The notes: generated by a model from the letters alone, not told the origin. Counted from the stretch's first letter, positions 9,680 to 19,992 are shown. The stretch is 64,000 nt of DNA from Clostridiales bacterium (GCA_029256575.1 JAQSXR010000005.1:1-64000); one strand, 5' to 3'. Translations and numbers: made by a program.

Positions 9680-10384
9680 CTACACCTCTTCATTATTAAA
9701 GTAATAGCCAATCCCTCTTTTAGTCAATACATACATTGGTTCCGCAGGGTTATCCTCTAACTTTTCTCTTAACCTTCTTATCGTAACATCAACTGTCCTG
9801 ACATCACCAAAGTATTCATATCCCCATACCTTTTCAAGCAACTGCTCTCTAGAAAAAATTTGATCTTTATTTCCTGCCAAAAATTTTACTAGTTCAAATT
9901 CTCTAACTGTTAAATCAACGGTTTTCCCTCGTTTTAATATTTCAAACCTTTCTATATCTATTACAATACTTCCGTATTTCGTTTTTTTACCATCACTTAT
10001 TTCTACTTTATGTAATGTATCAACAACCGTCCTTCTTAAGTTGGCTTTCACTCTCGCCATTAGTTCTCTAACTCCAAATGGTTTCGTTACATAATCATCC
10101 GCACCGAGTTCTAATCCAAGTACTTTATCAACTTCTTCCGCTTTTGCTGTAAGCATTATGATAGGAGTACTAAAGTTTTTTCTTAATCTCTTACAAGTTT
10201 CGATCCCATCTAGTCTTGGCATCATCAAGTCAAGTAGAATCAATTCAGGGTTTTCTTTCTCAACTTTCTCGATAGCCTCAATTCCGTCATAGGCTAGAAC
10301 AACTTCATGTCCTTCTTTTTTTAAGTTAAATTCTAATATGTCAACAATTGCTCTTTCATCATCCACAACTAATATTTTTGCCAT
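9680..10384 (-). CDS. walR: Response regulator WalR (VicR/YycF)
   Basis: A 234-residue OmpR/PhoB-family regulator: receiver domain with the acidic pair Asp8/Asp9 and phosphoacceptor Asp52 (LLDLMMP), then a winged-helix DNA-binding domain ending in VRTVDVTIRRLREKLE and RGIGYYF. In Bacillus the protein binds two TGTWAH hexamers spaced by five bases and controls wall hydrolase genes. It opens the walRK-yycHI operon and is directly downstream of an M23 endopeptidase gene of the kind WalR commonly controls. Confidence 0.92.
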   Translation of the reverse strand: MAKILVVDDERAIVDILEFNLKKEGHEVVLAYDGIEAIEKVEKENPELILLDLMMPRLDGIETCKRLRKNFSTPIIMLTAKAEEVDKVLGLELGADDYVTKPFGVRELMARVKANLRRTVVDTLHKVEISDGKKTKYGSIVIDIERFEILKRGKTVDLTVREFELVKFLAGNKDQIFSREQLLEKVWGYEYFGDVRTVDVTIRRLREKLEDNPAEPMYVLTKRGIGYYFNNEEV

Positions 10385-10417
10385 TCAATATACCTTTCCC
10401 TTCTGCATATATGTTCA

Positions 10418-10446
10418 ATTGTAACCTTTTATGTGTTTATAGTCAA
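10418..10446 (-). promoter_or_regulatory. Sigma-A promoter of the walRK operon
   Basis: On the minus strand TTGACT (10446-10441), 17 bases, TACAAT (10423-10418), 34 bases before the walR start. Confidence 0.85.
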
Positions 10447-10485
10447 TAACGCCATACCAGAGTTTTTTGTTAAAATATGCAACAT

Positions 10486-10510
10486 AAAGGCGGCGATTAC
10501 TCGCCGCCTA
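10486..10510 (-). terminator. GC-rich terminator of the M23 gene
   Basis: A perfect 8-bp GC stem (GGCGGCGA at 10489-10496, TCGCCGCC at 10501-10508, loop of four) eight bases after the endopeptidase stop. The downstream U-tract on the minus strand is short. Confidence 0.7.
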
Positions 10511-10517
10511 GAAATTC

Positions 10518-12083
10518 TTAGTTACTAATATATTTTACTGGATTTACTGTTACTGAATCAAAAATTAATTCGAAATGTAGGTGATTTCCTGTACTTCTTC
10601 CAGTTGAGCCTACTGCACCCAATTTTTCATTTTGTGCTAACTTTTGTCCAACTGAAACTGAAATCGAGCTAAGATGTGCATATCTTGTTTTAATTCCATT
10701 TCCATGGTTAATAACAACACATTTACCGTAAGTTCCATTCCAGCCTGCTGCTATTACCGTTCCTCCATCAGATGCAACTACTGTTGTACCATATGGTGCT
10801 GACCAGTCTACACCTGAATGAAATGCGCCATTTCTATATCCGTATGAAGAGCTTGTTACGCCACCTTTGATTGGTCTTATATATTTGCCTGTTGCTACTC
10901 TTTGTGGCAATGCTTTTGTTCCTTTTTCAACTTTTTTTGCTACTGCTTCTTTTATAATTGTTTCAGAAGTAATTTCTGTTTCAATTACTTTTCCATTTGA
11001 TTTCTTTTGAATCGCTTCAAATTCTTTTACACCTTGTGAGCCATTTCGTATAACATTTTGGTTACCTTTATATAGACTTGCATTCTCAACATATTCAACT
11101 GGAACAGAATAATTCTCAGTATAAGTTATAGCTTCTAAAGTAATAAATGATAGTTTTGGTTCTGGAACAACAACTGTTATTTCTTGATCTATTGCTAGAA
11201 CTGATGTTTCCGTCATACCTGCATTAATCGCAATCAAACCTTCAATTGATGTATTATAATTTCTAGCTATTCCAGATAATGTATCGCCAGCTTTAATAAC
11301 ATATGTTTTATTCGCTTCTTTTTCCATTGTTATGTCTGCTACCGCATCTTCAATTGTTTTAATTTGATCTGATTTTACAAATACTTGACTTATCATAACG
11401 TTACTTCCAAATTCAAGACCTAATATTGGTGCTTCTGAAATTGGGTCAGCTGATGCAACTGGTTCTCCTGTTGATGCTGTTGTCATAACAAATGATTTTG
11501 CTTGAATCTCATTTTTAATAATACTTGATTTGAGTACAGCTTGCGTATATGCACTTTCCTCTAATTCAATATAAAACTGATTTGCAGGATCGTATTTTCC
11601 TTTAGAATAGTTCAGTACTGCTTCTGCAGCTTCTTGATTTTCAAGTACTACAGAATAATCATCTATAGTTATCATAATTGCTTTTTGTTTACTTTTATCA
11701 ACATTAGAGTTCATTACTTTATATACTTTATCTTTAATACTAACTTTCAAGACATCTGCATATGCTTCTTCCGCGATAAATTCTATTTCTGATTCAAGTA
11801 ATAAGTCCTTACCTGTTTTCTCTATTATCTGAGCTTTTACTTCGGATACAATTGTGTAGGCATCGAGTTCGTTTGAAACGAATCCAACTTCTTCTCCTTG
11901 TACAAGTACTCTATATACAGGAATTTGTGTCTTAACAAAAGCACTCATCATTCCATTCCCATTATTATTAACTATCACATTATTTATAGTAAATATTGAG
12001 GCCGCTGCCACTGACAACGTAACCGCTATTACTTTGAACTTCTTGAAAACTCTCAGCTCACTATATTTCGATATACCGTTCAT
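10518..12083 (-). CDS. Secreted LysM/G5/M23 cell-wall endopeptidase
   Basis: A 521-residue exported protein: an N-terminal membrane or signal segment (about 18-37), a LysM peptidoglycan-binding motif (YVIKAGDTLSGIARNYNTS, about 260-305), a G5 domain (about 310-390) and a C-terminal M23 metallopeptidase. The peptidase keeps the zinc ligands in HSGVDW and NHLHFE. Such proteins cut peptide cross-links in peptidoglycan and are typical targets of WalR. It lies just upstream of walR in the same direction but has its own terminator. Confidence 0.9.
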   Translation of the reverse strand: MNGISKYSELRVFKKFKVIAVTLSVAAASIFTINNVIVNNNGNGMMSAFVKTQIPVYRVLVQGEEVGFVSNELDAYTIVSEVKAQIIEKTGKDLLLESEIEFIAEEAYADVLKVSIKDKVYKVMNSNVDKSKQKAIMITIDDYSVVLENQEAAEAVLNYSKGKYDPANQFYIELEESAYTQAVLKSSIIKNEIQAKSFVMTTASTGEPVASADPISEAPILGLEFGSNVMISQVFVKSDQIKTIEDAVADITMEKEANKTYVIKAGDTLSGIARNYNTSIEGLIAINAGMTETSVLAIDQEITVVVPEPKLSFITLEAITYTENYSVPVEYVENASLYKGNQNVIRNGSQGVKEFEAIQKKSNGKVIETEITSETIIKEAVAKKVEKGTKALPQRVATGKYIRPIKGGVTSSSYGYRNGAFHSGVDWSAPYGTTVVASDGGTVIAAGWNGTYGKCVVINHGNGIKTRYAHLSSISVSVGQKLAQNEKLGAVGSTGRSTGNHLHFELIFDSVTVNPVKYISN

Positions 12084-12458
12084 TCTTGACCCCCTGAAAA
12101 TTTAAATTTAATATTCTTAATACTTTCGTAACATCTATAATTCTATTTTAACACATTTTGTTCAAAAGTAAACCTTTTTTTGAAATTTATTTGTGATAGT
12201 TGTACAACATTTACATTTTATGACATAAAAATGGTGACTTTTACAAAAGTCACCATTAATTTTTGGTAAATTATTTAATTATTTCCAAGTTAAAGCTAAA
12301 TAAATTATTTGTTAAATTCAATCTTATTAGTATAATTCGAATATTTGTACCCGACTATTTTAATTAAATATTAGTATCTTACTTATAAAATAAGTTTATT
12401 TTTCCAAATATAGTACTTTACTATTTAATAACATCATAGCTTACTATTTTAAATATTA
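12084..12458. other. 375-base intergenic region
   Basis: This gap holds the upstream region of the M23 gene (minus strand: TTTACT at 12172-12167, 16 bases, TAAAAT at 12150-12145, a moderate promoter) and the terminator at 12230-12262. The remaining part, 12263-12458, is a very AT-rich 3' tail of the SLH gene with no frame or structure I can support. Confidence 0.5.
12230..12262 (-). terminator. Terminator downstream of the first SLH gene
   Basis: A 13-bp inverted repeat (AATGGTGACTTTT at 12230-12242, complement 12245-12257) followed on the minus strand by a T-run; about 200 bases past the stop of the SLH gene. Confidence 0.75.
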
Positions 12459-15224
12459 CTATCTAACTGTTTTTTCTATCGTGAAATCTTTTACAAGGTT
12501 TCCAGATGCATCTTTTAAATAATTTGGATTTTGAACATAAATCTTAACGATATCTCCTGCTTGAACATATTTACCTTTATTAAAACCAGTTGATAATTTT
12601 ATTACTGCAGTATCACTGCTACTAGAATCTGCTCTCATTTCCACACTATAATCATTGCCTGGTATTAGTTTACTTCCATTAATTTCAATAATAATATCTG
12701 TAGCAAAATACACTTGATTCATCGGAGTTAACCCCTCATCAAATTTTATCCTGATTAGCTCTGGAATATCTCTATTTATTAAGGCATTTCCAGAAGTAGT
12801 TAATACTGTAGGTGCTATTCCATCTCTTATTGTGTATAACATTTCAGATGAAACAAAATTTCCTTTTTCAGTCTTAATTGTTTCTGGCATAACGGATATT
12901 CCCCTAGAAACTTTACTTGATGAAAATTGCATGTCAAATGTCGTAGTCAATAATAATGTTGTTTTTCCTTCAACTATATCTTTAATCACAGCCTTAGCAA
13001 TATATTCTTTGGCAACTCCATTATTGTCTAATAGTCTAAAGTTTTGTGCCTCAATTCCACTTGCTAATACTCCGTCTACTACTAGTTCTAATTGGTTATT
13101 TGAAACAGTTTTAGAACTAATTAAATTTGCATATCCCATCTTAGTCCATACAACAGTAGTTGATAGTTGCTTAATCTTGTTTCCCATTAAATCTTCAATT
13201 TGACCCATTTGAAGGGCTTGACCATCAATGATTCTGTCTGCAAAAGTTAATTTTAACGTTCTTGGTTCTGAAGCATTTTCAATTAAGATAGGAAAATTAT
13301 TACCCAACACCCAATTCTTTAGTACATATGCCGTTCCATTTACCTCTTCACTGAATGTTATAAATATGGTCTTATCAGCGACAATTGCTTCAGCTTTTAC
13401 AACTACTGGTGGAGTTGTATCTGGTATCATCGTCTCTATGGTTGTCGTTACTATTTTATTTCTTAGTGCAGAAATATCCTCTATATTTTGTACTAATATA
13501 GTGTATTTACCACCTTGAATAGCATTTATAAAACGAATTGTTACCGTTTTTGATGCATTATCATAAACCTGTACTCTACTATCGGTTACAATTTTATTAT
13601 TCGAATCTTTAATTACATAATTAACTCCATTGATAGCTGAACTAGGTTCTAATTCTTCACTAAAATATAGCACTACGTCTCTGTTATCTTTAATATTATT
13701 TTTCAAGATAACCGGAGGAATATCATCCGCGTATGCTCTTATTTTTATAGCTACTGTAGTCTGTGTCTTTATTCCCCAGTATGTTTCAAGTTTTGATGAT
13801 AAAACAAATAATTCTTGTTCATATTGAGGTGCAATCGGATATTTCAAAAATAGAAGATCATATGTTGTCTCATTAATCTTGAATACTTGATCTGGTTTAT
13901 TATTAGGATTTCCCCAATAAAAATCATCAACTGTTAATGCGTTCTTAATCTCTTTATCTAATACTATAGTTAATTTGTTTGGTGTAACTTGCCCTTTTAC
14001 AGATATCGTAACAGGTTCAACGTCAACTTTATATATAAATGATCCTGCATAATCTTGCATGATTAAACTTTCATAATCACGAGCACCACTAACTTTTATT
14101 TCATTATTTGAATTTGGTGGGACAGATGAACTAAGTTGTACTTTCACTTTTCTTCCAACTGGTTGAGCTACGATACAATAATATTCTCCATTGTTTATCT
14201 TTACGGTTGGTTTCTCAGCAGTGAATATTGGTTCTGAAAAAGTTATCTCGATAACATCCTTCTTAACAGTTTCAATTTTAGTTACTGTAGGAGGTGTAGA
14301 ATCAATAATGTTCGATAATATTACTTGTTTGTCGGAAGGAATTCCCACTTCCTTCTTCACAGTTACAACCATATTACCTTGTCTTTCAATCTTACTCTTC
14401 ATTAATAATATTGCTGTATTGTTCTCTAGTGTTACATCAACAACATTGTTATTATTAATTATGTAATTATCCTTTTGTAATACTGTTTCTTCATTAATTG
14501 TTCCAGTATAAGTAACTGCAACTTCATAATAATTAGAAACAACAATATCCTTAACAGCTAATTGTTTTTGAAGTTTTGAGACTAACCCAAATTCTTCTGC
14601 TTTAGATTGTAATGATGGTTTAACGGCAATTATTTGCTCAATAAGAGTCTTGTCACTACCATTTGGTTTGACTAACAATGAAGCATAGAAATATTCAACG
14701 ATATCATCTCTAATCAATGTTTTTTCAGCTTTATTCTTAATATCACTATCAATACGAACAGCTGTTGCATAATCAATCAGACCAATTTGTCTTGCTATAA
14801 ATATATTATTATATGGATTTTCATATCCAAGTTCTCTCGTAATCCATGAAATAACTTGTCGTTCCGTTACTTCACTATTGCCACCGAATCGTCCATTTCC
14901 AATACCACTTGTAACCCCTCTGTCATAGGCAGTTGCAACTGCTGACTTCGCCCAATCCGATACATCTAGAAATGTGCAATTTTCTGATCCTAATAATTGC
15001 CACCCAAATATCTTTGACAACATTATCATTGCTTGTTCTCTATCCGTTTCACCCTCTAGATATGGCACATAAGAAATTGAACTTTGGCCAGAGAATAATC
15101 CCAATTGATAAAGTCGTAAAGCCTTTTCGTCGTTTATTGTTTCCGCACTTGAACTGATACTTAATGTCGGAATACACATAACAACTGCAATTAAGATTAC
15201 TAATAATTTCTTTAATTTATTCAT
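12459..15224 (-). CDS. SLH-domain surface protein with Ig-like repeats
   Basis: A 921-residue exported protein: signal peptide (about 1-27), SLH-type region (about 30-190) that would bind secondary wall polymer, then several SbsA-type Ig-like units, each opened by a TPPxV-type turn (DSTPPTVTKIE, DDIPPVILK, DTTPPVVVKAE, DGIAPTVLT). It shares layout and length with the two tandem S-layer proteins upstream but is clearly diverged and less Ala/Thr-rich. The AAGGGGG ribosome site and the 57-base gap to the O-antigen ligase gene suggest co-transcription with it. Function: a minor S-layer or cell-surface structural protein, by inference. Confidence 0.8.
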   Translation of the reverse strand: MNKLKKLLVILIAVVMCIPTLSISSSAETINDEKALRLYQLGLFSGQSSISYVPYLEGETDREQAMIMLSKIFGWQLLGSENCTFLDVSDWAKSAVATAYDRGVTSGIGNGRFGGNSEVTERQVISWITRELGYENPYNNIFIARQIGLIDYATAVRIDSDIKNKAEKTLIRDDIVEYFYASLLVKPNGSDKTLIEQIIAVKPSLQSKAEEFGLVSKLQKQLAVKDIVVSNYYEVAVTYTGTINEETVLQKDNYIINNNNVVDVTLENNTAILLMKSKIERQGNMVVTVKKEVGIPSDKQVILSNIIDSTPPTVTKIETVKKDVIEITFSEPIFTAEKPTVKINNGEYYCIVAQPVGRKVKVQLSSSVPPNSNNEIKVSGARDYESLIMQDYAGSFIYKVDVEPVTISVKGQVTPNKLTIVLDKEIKNALTVDDFYWGNPNNKPDQVFKINETTYDLLFLKYPIAPQYEQELFVLSSKLETYWGIKTQTTVAIKIRAYADDIPPVILKNNIKDNRDVVLYFSEELEPSSAINGVNYVIKDSNNKIVTDSRVQVYDNASKTVTIRFINAIQGGKYTILVQNIEDISALRNKIVTTTIETMIPDTTPPVVVKAEAIVADKTIFITFSEEVNGTAYVLKNWVLGNNFPILIENASEPRTLKLTFADRIIDGQALQMGQIEDLMGNKIKQLSTTVVWTKMGYANLISSKTVSNNQLELVVDGVLASGIEAQNFRLLDNNGVAKEYIAKAVIKDIVEGKTTLLLTTTFDMQFSSSKVSRGISVMPETIKTEKGNFVSSEMLYTIRDGIAPTVLTTSGNALINRDIPELIRIKFDEGLTPMNQVYFATDIIIEINGSKLIPGNDYSVEMRADSSSSDTAVIKLSTGFNKGKYVQAGDIVKIYVQNPNYLKDASGNLVKDFTIEKTVR

Positions 15225-15281
15225 AGTTGTTCCCCCTTGATAATAGATTAATTATACATTTTAAATAGTTATACGTTTGTT

Positions 15282-16922
15282 CTAGTTAAAAGTTCCATTT
15301 TTATCTGCAATCTCTTTTGTAACTCCACTATTTGTTAAAGACATTGTTATTGCAAGAAGCGGCCATAACATAACTTGAATAGCTATCATATTGTCATTTG
15401 CAAGTCCCTGTATAAGGTACGTAACTAATAGAAGTAAAACTGCAGTTACAAATGTACCTACTTCTTTGTTGTTTTGACCCTTTAGTTTGTCTGCTATTTT
15501 CCACATCAACCCTATGATTACTGTAAAAAATCCAATTAATCCGATAAACCCAATGTCTGTAATATACTGTAAATACATGTTATGTGGTCTATCTATTACT
15601 ACATCAATTTGATACACATCATTCTCTGCTTCCTGCGGGAATTCATAATAAAATTTATCCGGTCCAACCCCGACTAACGGATTTTTCTTTATTACATCCT
15701 GTGTATAATGCCATATATATCCTCTTTGTGAAAATATCTCTTTATTATTTGGAATTACTGTTTTTAATACGATTACAAATCCAATAATTCCGATTATTAT
15801 CCCTAGTACACTTGATATTTTGATTATTTCACTAACGTATTTTTTGATAAGTGGTCTAACAATTATAATTACTACTATAAATATTACTGCAGTAACTATT
15901 AATATCTTACCCATTTTATTTGCTACAACTTTCTTCAAAAATTCAATTACTTCATTCAATGCTAATCCCAGTGTCATACTATTGACTTTATAAATTATGT
16001 AAGAACCAATACCACACAACAATACGAATTCAATGATATTTTTTCTATTCACAGCTACAACTATAAGTAATGGGACAATTATTAATAGTGTTAATACAGC
16101 AGTAAATGCCTGCGCTATCGCTAAACCAGTAATTGTCAAAAGTACCCCTATATAATAATAACTTTTTAAAATAATATTGCGTTGTTTAAGAGCGAGGGTT
16201 GCGATAAATGGGAAATATATTATACAGAAGGCTCCAAAATAATTCAAATTCTGTAGCATTGATTCAACTTTAAAATACTTTGTTCCATTAAAAGGCAGTT
16301 TGGATGTAGTCAATGTCAATTTTATCCCTTTCGGTGTGACAATTGTCTCAAACAACTTTGTCTCTGCTATATTATGTCCGAAAAATTGAAATATTCCGAT
16401 TACGCACATTGCTATTACTACAAAGTTAATAATCACTACTATATACGTTAAGTTCTTTTTACTTATGCAAAGCTGAGAGATGGCATACGTTAACATATAA
16501 ATCACTAAATATGCTAATAATCCATTTCCTTTCTCATATGATCCCCACCATTTATTTTCTTGTACAGGTGACATGAGCGTAGATATTATCGATATTACAA
16601 CTATAATACCAAGTCCAATCGTTATGTAATCTAACCTAGGCATAATATTGTACACGATAGTCCTATATAATAAATAGCACAGTATAGCCCCCACTAATAA
16701 TGCTAATAAATATACTTTTATATGAGTATATAAATTTACAAGACTTAATCTGTTTATTTTATCATAATATAAAAAATCACTTAAGATAGTTGCATGTACT
16801 GCAAAGCTTATTAATGCTAGAATTGGCATTAGTATGTATATTATTATTTCGTCTTCATGAGCTATTTTCTTGGCATAATTTTTAAATAAATATTTCTTTT
16901 GTTTGGTAACTTTATGTTTCAT
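15282..16922 (-). CDS. O-antigen ligase / polymerase family membrane protein
   Basis: A 546-residue integral membrane protein with about 12-14 hydrophobic segments and, between late helices, the large extracytoplasmic loop of the Wzy_C family (PF04932), with the conserved VGVGPDKFYYEFP and RPHNMYLQYITDIGFIGL stretches; the Arg-x-His pair is the family's key motif. Members ligate or polymerise lipid-linked glycans, and some transfer them to proteins. Its place inside a set of S-layer genes suggests S-layer or wall-polymer glycosylation, which is inference. It has its own strong promoter. Confidence 0.8.
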   Translation of the reverse strand: MKHKVTKQKKYLFKNYAKKIAHEDEIIIYILMPILALISFAVHATILSDFLYYDKINRLSLVNLYTHIKVYLLALLVGAILCYLLYRTIVYNIMPRLDYITIGLGIIVVISIISTLMSPVQENKWWGSYEKGNGLLAYLVIYMLTYAISQLCISKKNLTYIVVIINFVVIAMCVIGIFQFFGHNIAETKLFETIVTPKGIKLTLTTSKLPFNGTKYFKVESMLQNLNYFGAFCIIYFPFIATLALKQRNIILKSYYYIGVLLTITGLAIAQAFTAVLTLLIIVPLLIVVAVNRKNIIEFVLLCGIGSYIIYKVNSMTLGLALNEVIEFLKKVVANKMGKILIVTAVIFIVVIIIVRPLIKKYVSEIIKISSVLGIIIGIIGFVIVLKTVIPNNKEIFSQRGYIWHYTQDVIKKNPLVGVGPDKFYYEFPQEAENDVYQIDVVIDRPHNMYLQYITDIGFIGLIGFFTVIIGLMWKIADKLKGQNNKEVGTFVTAVLLLLVTYLIQGLANDNMIAIQVMLWPLLAITMSLTNSGVTKEIADKNGTFN

Positions 16923-16962
16923 ATTTCCCCTCTCCCATTACAATTATTTCTTCCTATGTATT

Positions 16963-16991
16963 ATTTTACTTTTAAGACTTGATTGTGTCAA
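16963..16991 (-). promoter_or_regulatory. Sigma-A promoter of the O-antigen ligase gene
   Basis: On the minus strand TTGACA (16991-16986), 17 bases, TAAAAT (16968-16963). Confidence 0.8.
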
Positions 16992-17010
16992 TGAAATAAT
17001 TTTTTGCATA

Positions 17011-17042
17011 AAAAAAAGACTAGGTTGCCCTAGTCTTTTTAA
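17011..17042 (-). terminator. Terminator of the downstream tandem S-layer gene
   Basis: Stem GACTAGG (17018-17024) / CCTAGTC (17029-17035) extended by A/T pairs, with a T-run on the minus strand; 17 bases after the stop. Confidence 0.85.
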
Positions 17043-17058
17043 AAGTTTTAACTAAAAA

Positions 17059-19812
17059 TTAGTCAACTACTTTAATTGTTTTTTCGAATGCTGCTAATGC
17101 GTTACCTGCTGCATCTTTAGCATAGTTTGAAGATTTAACTAATGAAACTGTTACTTCTTTATCTTTTTCTACTTTATCAATTGTTAAAGTAATTGTTAAG
17201 TTAGCTCCAACTGCAACTGTGTAATCATTACCAGCTACTAGTACTTTGCCATCATATTTAACTACTAATTCAGTTGCAAGTAATCCTTTTGCATCTAAAA
17301 CTGTTTCAGTAAATGCTACTGTTGCAGTCTTGCTTGCTACTGTTGCTTTTAAGTCGCCAGTAACTGTAGGTGCAATTTTATCTGCTACTGTTTGAACCAT
17401 AGCTTCTAATTTAACTCCACTGCTAAGAACTAAGCCAGTAGCTTCAACTCTTACTTGTTTTGAAGTGTTTAATGCTTCTGCATTAACTTTGTATAATTCT
17501 GGAAGAGCTATTGTTATTACTGTACAAGTTACATCATTGATATCTTTAACTTCTACATTCTTAACTGCTGCTGCAGTTGCAGTCTTAGTTGCAGTATCTC
17601 CAACGAAGTCTACTAAGAAAGCTGTAGTTGCAATACCTTCAGTAACTCTACCTGTAACTACTAATTCAACTGTTTGAGCATCTAATGCTGCAGCTGTCAT
17701 TGTAGTTGTGCTAGCAATTACGTCTGAAGCTGTTAAAGCTGCAAATGTAACACTAAGTTTAGCGCCTTTTAATGAATTTCCATCTACGTCATTGATTGCT
17801 GTTGTAGTTACTACTAAACCAGCAATTGCAGTATCTTCTTTTAATGTGATTACAACAACTTTAGTTGAACCTTCATCAAATGATACTGATTTAATTTCGC
17901 CAGCTGATACTGCCCATTTAGCAGCGTCAGTTGTTGTAGCTAACATACTGTTTGTATATGTTACATAAATTTTGCTTGTTTTTGTTGCATCAGCAGCTTT
18001 AACAGCTTTAACTGTTGCATCTAATAATCTCATATATTTAGTAGCGAAAGTGATCTTTGTTTCTGCAACTTTGTTTCCTGAAGCATCAGCGATTACATCT
18101 TTCTTAACTACTAATGTACAATTTTCTGATGCGAATGCATCTTTATTGATTGCTAATGTAAATTCTTTAGCATCTTTGTTTGTGATAGCTGTACCAGTTA
18201 CAAATGCGCTAGAAATAACTTTGCCATCTGCACCTTGGATTTCATAGTTAGCATATGTTGAAGCTCCAGTTGTAACAACTGCTTCGTTATAAACTACTAC
18301 TAATTTACCATCTGCTTGTTTAACTTCTTTAATTCCAACTGTAGGAGCTGTTTTATCAATTACAACTGTAAATGATAATGTGATATCTGCAGCTGATTTA
18401 TTTCCCCATGAATCTTCGAACATTTCGTCTGCTTTTTTGATTGTTAATGTCCAAGTACCTTCTGGAGCATTATATCCTGTAAAGTCAAGAGTTACTTCTT
18501 TTTTATCTGCTGATAATGTTGCTGAAGTTGGAACTTGATTTAAGATATAAGTAAAGTTTGCTACGTTAAGAGCTTTAACAGTTGCTGCGCTTAAAGAAAG
18601 AACAACTTTCTTTGAGTCTGCTTCTTTAACTGTTACTGTTATAGGAGCTTTAACTGCTTCATATTTGTAAGCTTCGATTGTCTTTGGAGCCATTGTGTAA
18701 CCAGCGAAGTCTTTAGCGCCAGAGATTTCAAGTTTGTATTCTTTTCCATCTGTTGCTGAAGAAACTGTAGCTACTACTGTTCTAAAGTCAGCACTTACTG
18801 CACTAACTGAAGCATATAACATACCATTGTCAACTTTTACTGAAATAACTGATGCTGGATCAATTGCTTCTGAGAAAGTTACTGTTAACTTACCTTTGTC
18901 AGTTGTTTTAACATCAACTACTACAGGTAATGTTGCATCAATGATTGATAAGTCTTTCTTTTCAAATTTGTAAGTATCTTTTTCGTAGTTAAATGTAACT
19001 TTAGCTTGTGCAGTTAATGCAGTTGCTAATACTACTGTAGCTTCTTTTTTGTCAGCGCTTAAAGTAACGTTAGTTACTGCAACACCAGCAAATTTGTAAG
19101 CTGCTTTGTCATCAGATGCTTCTTTAGAAAAAGTAACTTTTGCTTCTTTGTAGTTTAATAATTCTACTGAAGTAATTACGTTTTCAGTTACAGGAGCTTC
19201 TTTTAATCCAGCTGCTACTGCAGCTTCTTCTGTTACAACGCCAGCTTCGATTAATTTATCAAGTTGAGTTGTTCCAGCGATTTCAGTTGTAAGAATTGTA
19301 ACCATACCTGTAAAGATATCGCTTCTCTTAGCTGGAGTTCCTTTTGTTGCGATAACTGCTGCTACTTGATCAGCTGATAATATAGCTGATAATAATGATG
19401 GGTTAGCCCATGCGCTTGCAGTATCACCAGTTAATGCTGCATAGATCCAAGCATATACTTGTAATGCATCCATTTTAACTGTTCCACCGAATTTGTTGTT
19501 TCCAACGCCTGCAGTGATACCTTTTTTAACTAATGTAGCTGCTTGAGCTTTAGCCCAAGTTGCATCTGCAAATGTGTAAGCTGTAGCTGGTTCTACGTCC
19601 CAGTTCATAACTTTAACAACGATTTGAGCTGCTTCTGCTCTTGTGATTGTACCGTTTTCCATTAAGTCTCCAGCTTCGTTACCAGCTATTAAACCTAATG
19701 CTTTAAGTTTTTCACCACTAGTTTTTTCTTCTGCAGCAAATGCAACTGTAAATGTAGATACAGTCATAACAACCGCTAAAACTAGGGCAAGAATTTTTCT
19801 AAAATTCTTCAT
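17059..19812 (-). CDS. S-layer protein with SLH region and Ig-like domains (copy B)
   Basis: A 917-residue exported protein with a signal peptide ending near AFAAE (about residue 27), an SLH-type region (about 30-200) for wall anchoring, and a long array of Ig-like/SbsA-type domains (for example DKTAPTVGIKE and DKIAPTVTGD). It is very rich in Ala, Thr, Val and Lys with few Trp and almost no Cys, and uses a narrow codon set (GCT, GTT, ACT), as strongly expressed S-layer genes do. A near-perfect promoter, a GGAGG ribosome site and a strong terminator surround it. It is a tandem paralogue of the gene upstream. Confidence 0.85.
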   Translation of the reverse strand: MKNFRKILALVLAVVMTVSTFTVAFAAEEKTSGEKLKALGLIAGNEAGDLMENGTITRAEAAQIVVKVMNWDVEPATAYTFADATWAKAQAATLVKKGITAGVGNNKFGGTVKMDALQVYAWIYAALTGDTASAWANPSLLSAILSADQVAAVIATKGTPAKRSDIFTGMVTILTTEIAGTTQLDKLIEAGVVTEEAAVAAGLKEAPVTENVITSVELLNYKEAKVTFSKEASDDKAAYKFAGVAVTNVTLSADKKEATVVLATALTAQAKVTFNYEKDTYKFEKKDLSIIDATLPVVVDVKTTDKGKLTVTFSEAIDPASVISVKVDNGMLYASVSAVSADFRTVVATVSSATDGKEYKLEISGAKDFAGYTMAPKTIEAYKYEAVKAPITVTVKEADSKKVVLSLSAATVKALNVANFTYILNQVPTSATLSADKKEVTLDFTGYNAPEGTWTLTIKKADEMFEDSWGNKSAADITLSFTVVIDKTAPTVGIKEVKQADGKLVVVYNEAVVTTGASTYANYEIQGADGKVISSAFVTGTAITNKDAKEFTLAINKDAFASENCTLVVKKDVIADASGNKVAETKITFATKYMRLLDATVKAVKAADATKTSKIYVTYTNSMLATTTDAAKWAVSAGEIKSVSFDEGSTKVVVITLKEDTAIAGLVVTTTAINDVDGNSLKGAKLSVTFAALTASDVIASTTTMTAAALDAQTVELVVTGRVTEGIATTAFLVDFVGDTATKTATAAAVKNVEVKDINDVTCTVITIALPELYKVNAEALNTSKQVRVEATGLVLSSGVKLEAMVQTVADKIAPTVTGDLKATVASKTATVAFTETVLDAKGLLATELVVKYDGKVLVAGNDYTVAVGANLTITLTIDKVEKDKEVTVSLVKSSNYAKDAAGNALAAFEKTIKVVD

Positions 19813-19870
19813 TCTTTATTCCTCCTTGAAATTTGGTTTTTACATGGCATTACTGTCCATGTCTTAGTTG

Positions 19871-19899
19871 ATTATAACACCCCATTTTTAACCAGTCAA
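19871..19899 (-). promoter_or_regulatory. Sigma-A promoter of S-layer gene copy B
   Basis: On the minus strand TTGACT (19899-19894), 17 bases, TATAAT (19876-19871). It lies about 60 bases before the start. Confidence 0.85.
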
Positions 19900-19914
19900 T
19901 AATATACCATCATT

Positions 19915-19931
19915 TGTAATATTGTTGTAAT
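19915..19931 (+). promoter_or_regulatory. 11-bp-spaced TGTAAT repeat (WalR- or PhoP-type box) at S-layer copy B
   Basis: TGTAAT, five bases, TGTAAT, reading on the plus strand (ATTACA repeats on the coding strand), 15 bases upstream of the -35 element. This matches the known WalR consensus TGTWAH-N5-TGTWAH; the reverse reading resembles PhoP repeats. Confidence 0.6.
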
Positions 19932-19992
19932 TTTTCCATTTTTGTATGTAATATTTCCCTTTGTACTCGTCCTTATCAATATTTTAGCATAG

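Noticed and set aside
12190-12215. TGTAAA ... TGTACA upstream of the M23 endopeptidase as a WalR box
   Set aside because: The spacing of the two hexamers is wrong for the TGTWAH-N5-TGTWAH pattern, so I do not call it.
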